From positions 620,001-684,000 of the forward strand of contig JAGQDJ010000077.1 of NCBI GenBank assembly GCA_022885665.1: DNA of 64,000 nucleotides, written 5' to 3'. The translations under genes and the position numbers were made by a program. Source of the stretch: Triops longicaudatus (Eukaryota > Arthropoda > Branchiopoda > Notostraca > Triopsidae). Each line of letters begins with the position of its first letter. Within the stretch, counting starts at the first letter, position 1. Shown here in pieces: positions 61,010 through 64,000 of the stretch. The notes under the pieces were generated by a model that was not told where the DNA came from, did not search any database, and was given only the letters and a program-made list of their open reading frames with translations.

Positions 61010-64000
61010 TTATGTGGGTTTCACACTTCTTTTCTGCAAAACCACCAAAAGTTGCTCGATAATCTTGACCAGGCTTTCAGCATAGTAGGTATTGGCCTCA
61101 GGCTTTCCGGAGCTCTCTTTACCAGCAGACTCCTTGGCTTCGGGCGCAGGGGGCGCGGCTTCTTCTGACGATGACACCTCTCCTTTGCCTTCGCTTTCTT
61201 CGTTCGCAGATTTCTCAGCTACTGTGGGATTCGAGTTGCTTTCCGGCCTGGGGATGGTGGCTTCGTTTTCGCCTTCGCTCCCACTCACACGCGCTTTCTT
61301 CGACAATGGTTCTTCTATGAGAAAAAAATAGCATACATTGTTTTCCTTTTTCTTTTCCTTTTTATAAATTAAGAATGTGAAAAGTACCTGGGGCTTTGTC
61401 TGGGAGCTCCGTGTTTTCAGCCACAGCCTTGGCTCTGGTCAAAAGGGTTTGTAGAGCAGATACTAATGATGGGGAAGGTGGAGCTAAGGGTACTTGTAAA
61501 GGCGCGGTGCTATAGACAAGCATGAGTGCTTGCAAATCACCATTGAGCTGCCGGACGCAAACCGGACTCCGTACGTCCAATGTGGCCGCCATGGCTTCCA
61601 GGGATGAGACCAAACGTGAAATCAATCTTCGGAAAGGTTCGCTCAACAACGGCGTATGGACCTTTTAACCGATGAATTATATCAGTTAGTGGAATTTTAG
61701 TTGAAATATATGGCATTTTTAAACGTTACCTTGACTAAGAAAATACTGAAAAAGTTATGGACAATAGAATTGTTAAGTAAGACGCGTTCTTCCTTCAAAA
61801 CAGCTTCCATAGCTTCTAACAGTCCCTTGTTGGACAGCAACATTGATAAATACTTCCGATCAACGTGCTATAGAGACATAAAACAGAAATGCAATAAACT
61901 CAACAAAAATCCGAAACATAGTAAATTGGTCTTTCAGAATAAGTCATTTTCGTAGCCACCACACAGCGATACTTAAAATTATGTTCTACAATGATAAAAG
62001 TCAAACTAGATTGGACTTAGTGAAGTGTTAGTGAGACGCCTAAAGTATTAGTGAGACGCCTAAAGTATTAGTGAGACGTTTATAACATTAAATTTTTTTG
62101 GGAAAAACAATAAAGTATAAAAACTGTCAGAAAGTATTAGTAGTATAGACAGTGAAAGTACAGCTTCACTCCCTGTACGAGCCAAATCACTACAACTGAG
62201 AGAAATCTACTCGGAAGTAAACGAGAAAAATTATCAATTTCATACTTGTGCTTGGTAGACGTCGAGCCAGAACTTATGAAATAGGGTGAAATGCAATAAG
62301 ACAGCTTCTCGGCCTAAAGTGGTGCTGAAGCACACGAGAGCTTCTGTCATCAAGTCATGGTTCACAGCTACGCGACACATGACGTCTACGAGCTGATGGT
62401 ATGGCAAGAAATATTCTCCCAATGCTTTGTCATAGTCTTCATCCACTCCCTAAATAAAGAAGGATAATAAACATAAAATAAGCCCAGCTTCATATTTTAT
62501 TTGATTCTGCTGAAAACGTAAAGAGAAAAAAAAATATCAAGAAAAGCCTACTTTAGGTACTTCCATAAGACTCCGATTAAGCGTCATCTGAACCACAGGA
62601 CGTTGGGGGCGCAAAGCTCCGCCGACACCAGTCAATCCCAGTCGCGTAGGCCCTGCCTTTGGACCAAAACCTAAGACAGAGGCGGGGCTAGCGAAGGCTT
62701 TCGCTTTATTCCGCGTAGGAAAAAAAGGCCCACACGTGTCTTGCAAACAGCTGTGACTGTGCGTCAATAAAGGAACCAAAGTCGAGAGGACTTCTGACGG
62801 AATTAAGAGGAGCCACTCCTTGAGGATGTCTATTATGGATGAAGAGAGTATTAAATCACCCAAAAATCTCGTCCATCATGCAAAAATCAATAAATGAACG
62901 TTACTTTTCAAGCTAAAAATTAGTTAACAATTAAAACTACAGCCACGACAGTTGCAAACTGTGAGTCTTGAACTTGTCTCGAGCTTTCACCGTTAGAGAA
63001 AAATAAAAAAAAAAAAAACATTCTTCTTCAAAAACATTCTTTTTCATTTTACGTTACTGACTCCCATTTTTGTTGTTCTTATTTCATTGAATTCTTTTAT
63101 TTCGTTTTGTTTTATCAGTTTGTTTTAAGGTACATTCTATCATATTTCCTTTCCTCTTTCACAAAGTTGTATATTTATTTTATTTACCTAAACACGTTTG
63201 GCGCATCTCAGGACTGCTGTAGGAATTCAATAACGTAGCGATCTTGCGAATAGTCTCGGGGCGTTCGCGGCATGCTAACAAAGCTTGTCTCACGTCTCTC
63301 TCTTTTTCCCTTTTGGTATGTTCCTCTTCGCCTTCTTTTGCGTTCGTTGTAATGGAGGTGGGCCCCGGAACGGTTCCTGAAGAAGACGATGAGGAAGCGG
63401 AGCTCGCATTTGCAGTCTGATTGGCTCCTGTGCCAGCTTCCTTGTCTTGCTTTTCTTTAAGACTATCTTTGTGGGCTCTCACTGCTTTGAAGAGGTCCAA
63501 GATGAGAGACAGAATTTCCTGCAAATCGCCCACTACGTGACAAGCCGTGGCTTCGTAGTACATGACATGGAGAGTATGAAACGCTTCGAAAAATGTCGGC
63601 AGCCCTCCGCTGAAGATCACGAAAAGCCAATCGTCGAAAGAATTAACCAGAATCCGGAACGCAGGTATCAACGTTGCCCAACATGAACGCCCATCTAATA
63701 CCTGTTGAAACCCATAAACACAGCTATAATAAACCCTTACCAAACAAATTCCTCTTTAATATCTCTTCGATTTTTGAACCAATGTGTTTCAGTCTTTTAT
63801 CTCGCAAGAAACATGTAGAATTCCTTTTTGGTAAGTTGACAGAATATACTGACCTGTAGGTACATTTGCATTGTTTGCCGCTTAAACGTAACAATCTCTT
63901 GCATCTCCTGTTCTGTCGTGTCTTGGCGCACGGCCACGAACATTTGCATCAACTTGAGGAGTTCCTCAATGGCCTGGGTGGATACAAGTAAAAGAGAGAA
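61010..64000 (-). CDS. USP34: Ubiquitin carboxyl-terminal hydrolase 34 (puffyeye), C-terminal part
   Basis: Partial at the right edge. Minus-strand exons: 63973-63854, 63701-63188, 62829-62552, 62449-62246, 61867-61730, 61661-61388 and 61314-61010; 610 aa visible with consistent phases. Matches to human USP34 in order include a helical-repeat segment with TFFEAFHTLHVMYYEATACH, the KALGEYFLPYHQLVDVMCRVAVN block, LLNNSIVHNFFSIFLVK, RQLNGDLQALMLVYS, and a late KKARVSGSEGE like human KRRRVSSDEE. The last exon is acidic, Ser/Glu/Pro-rich and shorter than the human tail. The catalytic domain lies off the window. USP34 removes ubiquitin from Axin and, as puffyeye in flies, stabilises Myc. The Ser/Thr-rich insert at about 63320-63430 is low complexity. 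Confidence 0.93.
62025..62084. repeat. Three 20-bp tandem repeats in a USP34 intron
   Basis: Units GTGTTAGTGAGACGCCTAAA, GTATTAGTGAGACGCCTAAA and GTATTAGTGAGACGTTTATA at 62025-62044, 62045-62064 and 62065-62084. They lie inside the intron 61868-62245. Confidence 0.85.

Overview
The window reads as nuclear DNA of an arthropod, most likely a pancrustacean. All genes are split by GT-AG introns, and the DNA is AT-rich with long non-coding stretches. Two genes narrow it down: an ABCH-type ABC transporter, a subfamily typical of arthropods, and a chitin-binding R&R cuticle protein with Gly/Tyr-rich flanks. I cannot name the species. I found no bacterial-style operon, CRISPR array, intact retroelement or viral gene.

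Layout. 1-10.4 kb: no gene recognised. 10.4-16.8 kb (+): a 15-exon ABCH half-transporter. 17.8-26.1 kb: a compact housekeeping cluster with mostly 50-190 bp introns. It holds ZFAND1 (-), ANAPC13 (-), UVSSA (+), GTPBP2 (+) and CHMP3 (+). ANAPC13 and UVSSA lie head to head with 92 bp between their ATGs. 26.5-27.2 kb: a small element with 12-bp terminal inverted repeats around a G-run/N/C-run junction, then a tRNA-derived SINE-like sequence. 28.4-29.1 kb (+): the cuticle protein gene with a TATA box. 31.4-47.2 kb (-): a nuclear receptor of the estrogen-related receptor (ERR) family, rebuilt from eight exon positions. 47.2-61 kb: no coding exon I can defend, but two GC-rich islands that look like minus-strand promoters or first exons. 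61.0-64.0 kb (-): the C-terminal end of a USP34/puffyeye ubiquitin protease that continues past the right edge.

Models. I rebuilt exon-intron structures by hand from splice sites, reading-frame phase and remembered family sequences. Coding lengths come out divisible by three: ABCH 869 aa, ZFAND1 235 aa, UVSSA 622 aa, GTPBP2 582 aa, CHMP3 219 aa, cuticle protein 143 aa, ERR 459 aa, and USP34 610 aa visible.

The most interesting signal is in ERR. Two exons 7.7 kb apart are both exactly 195 nt, both phase 0 at each end, and both encode versions of the same 65-residue N-terminal segment. Their protein sequence is similar while their synonymous positions have diverged. They look like an old tandem exon duplication, probably spliced alternatively, which would give the receptor two forms of its activation domain just before the DNA-binding domain. 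The neighbouring genes serve unrelated jobs (lipid transport, stress granules, cell cycle, DNA repair, translation rescue, endosomal sorting, cuticle, transcription, deubiquitination), so I do not claim a dedicated gene system here.
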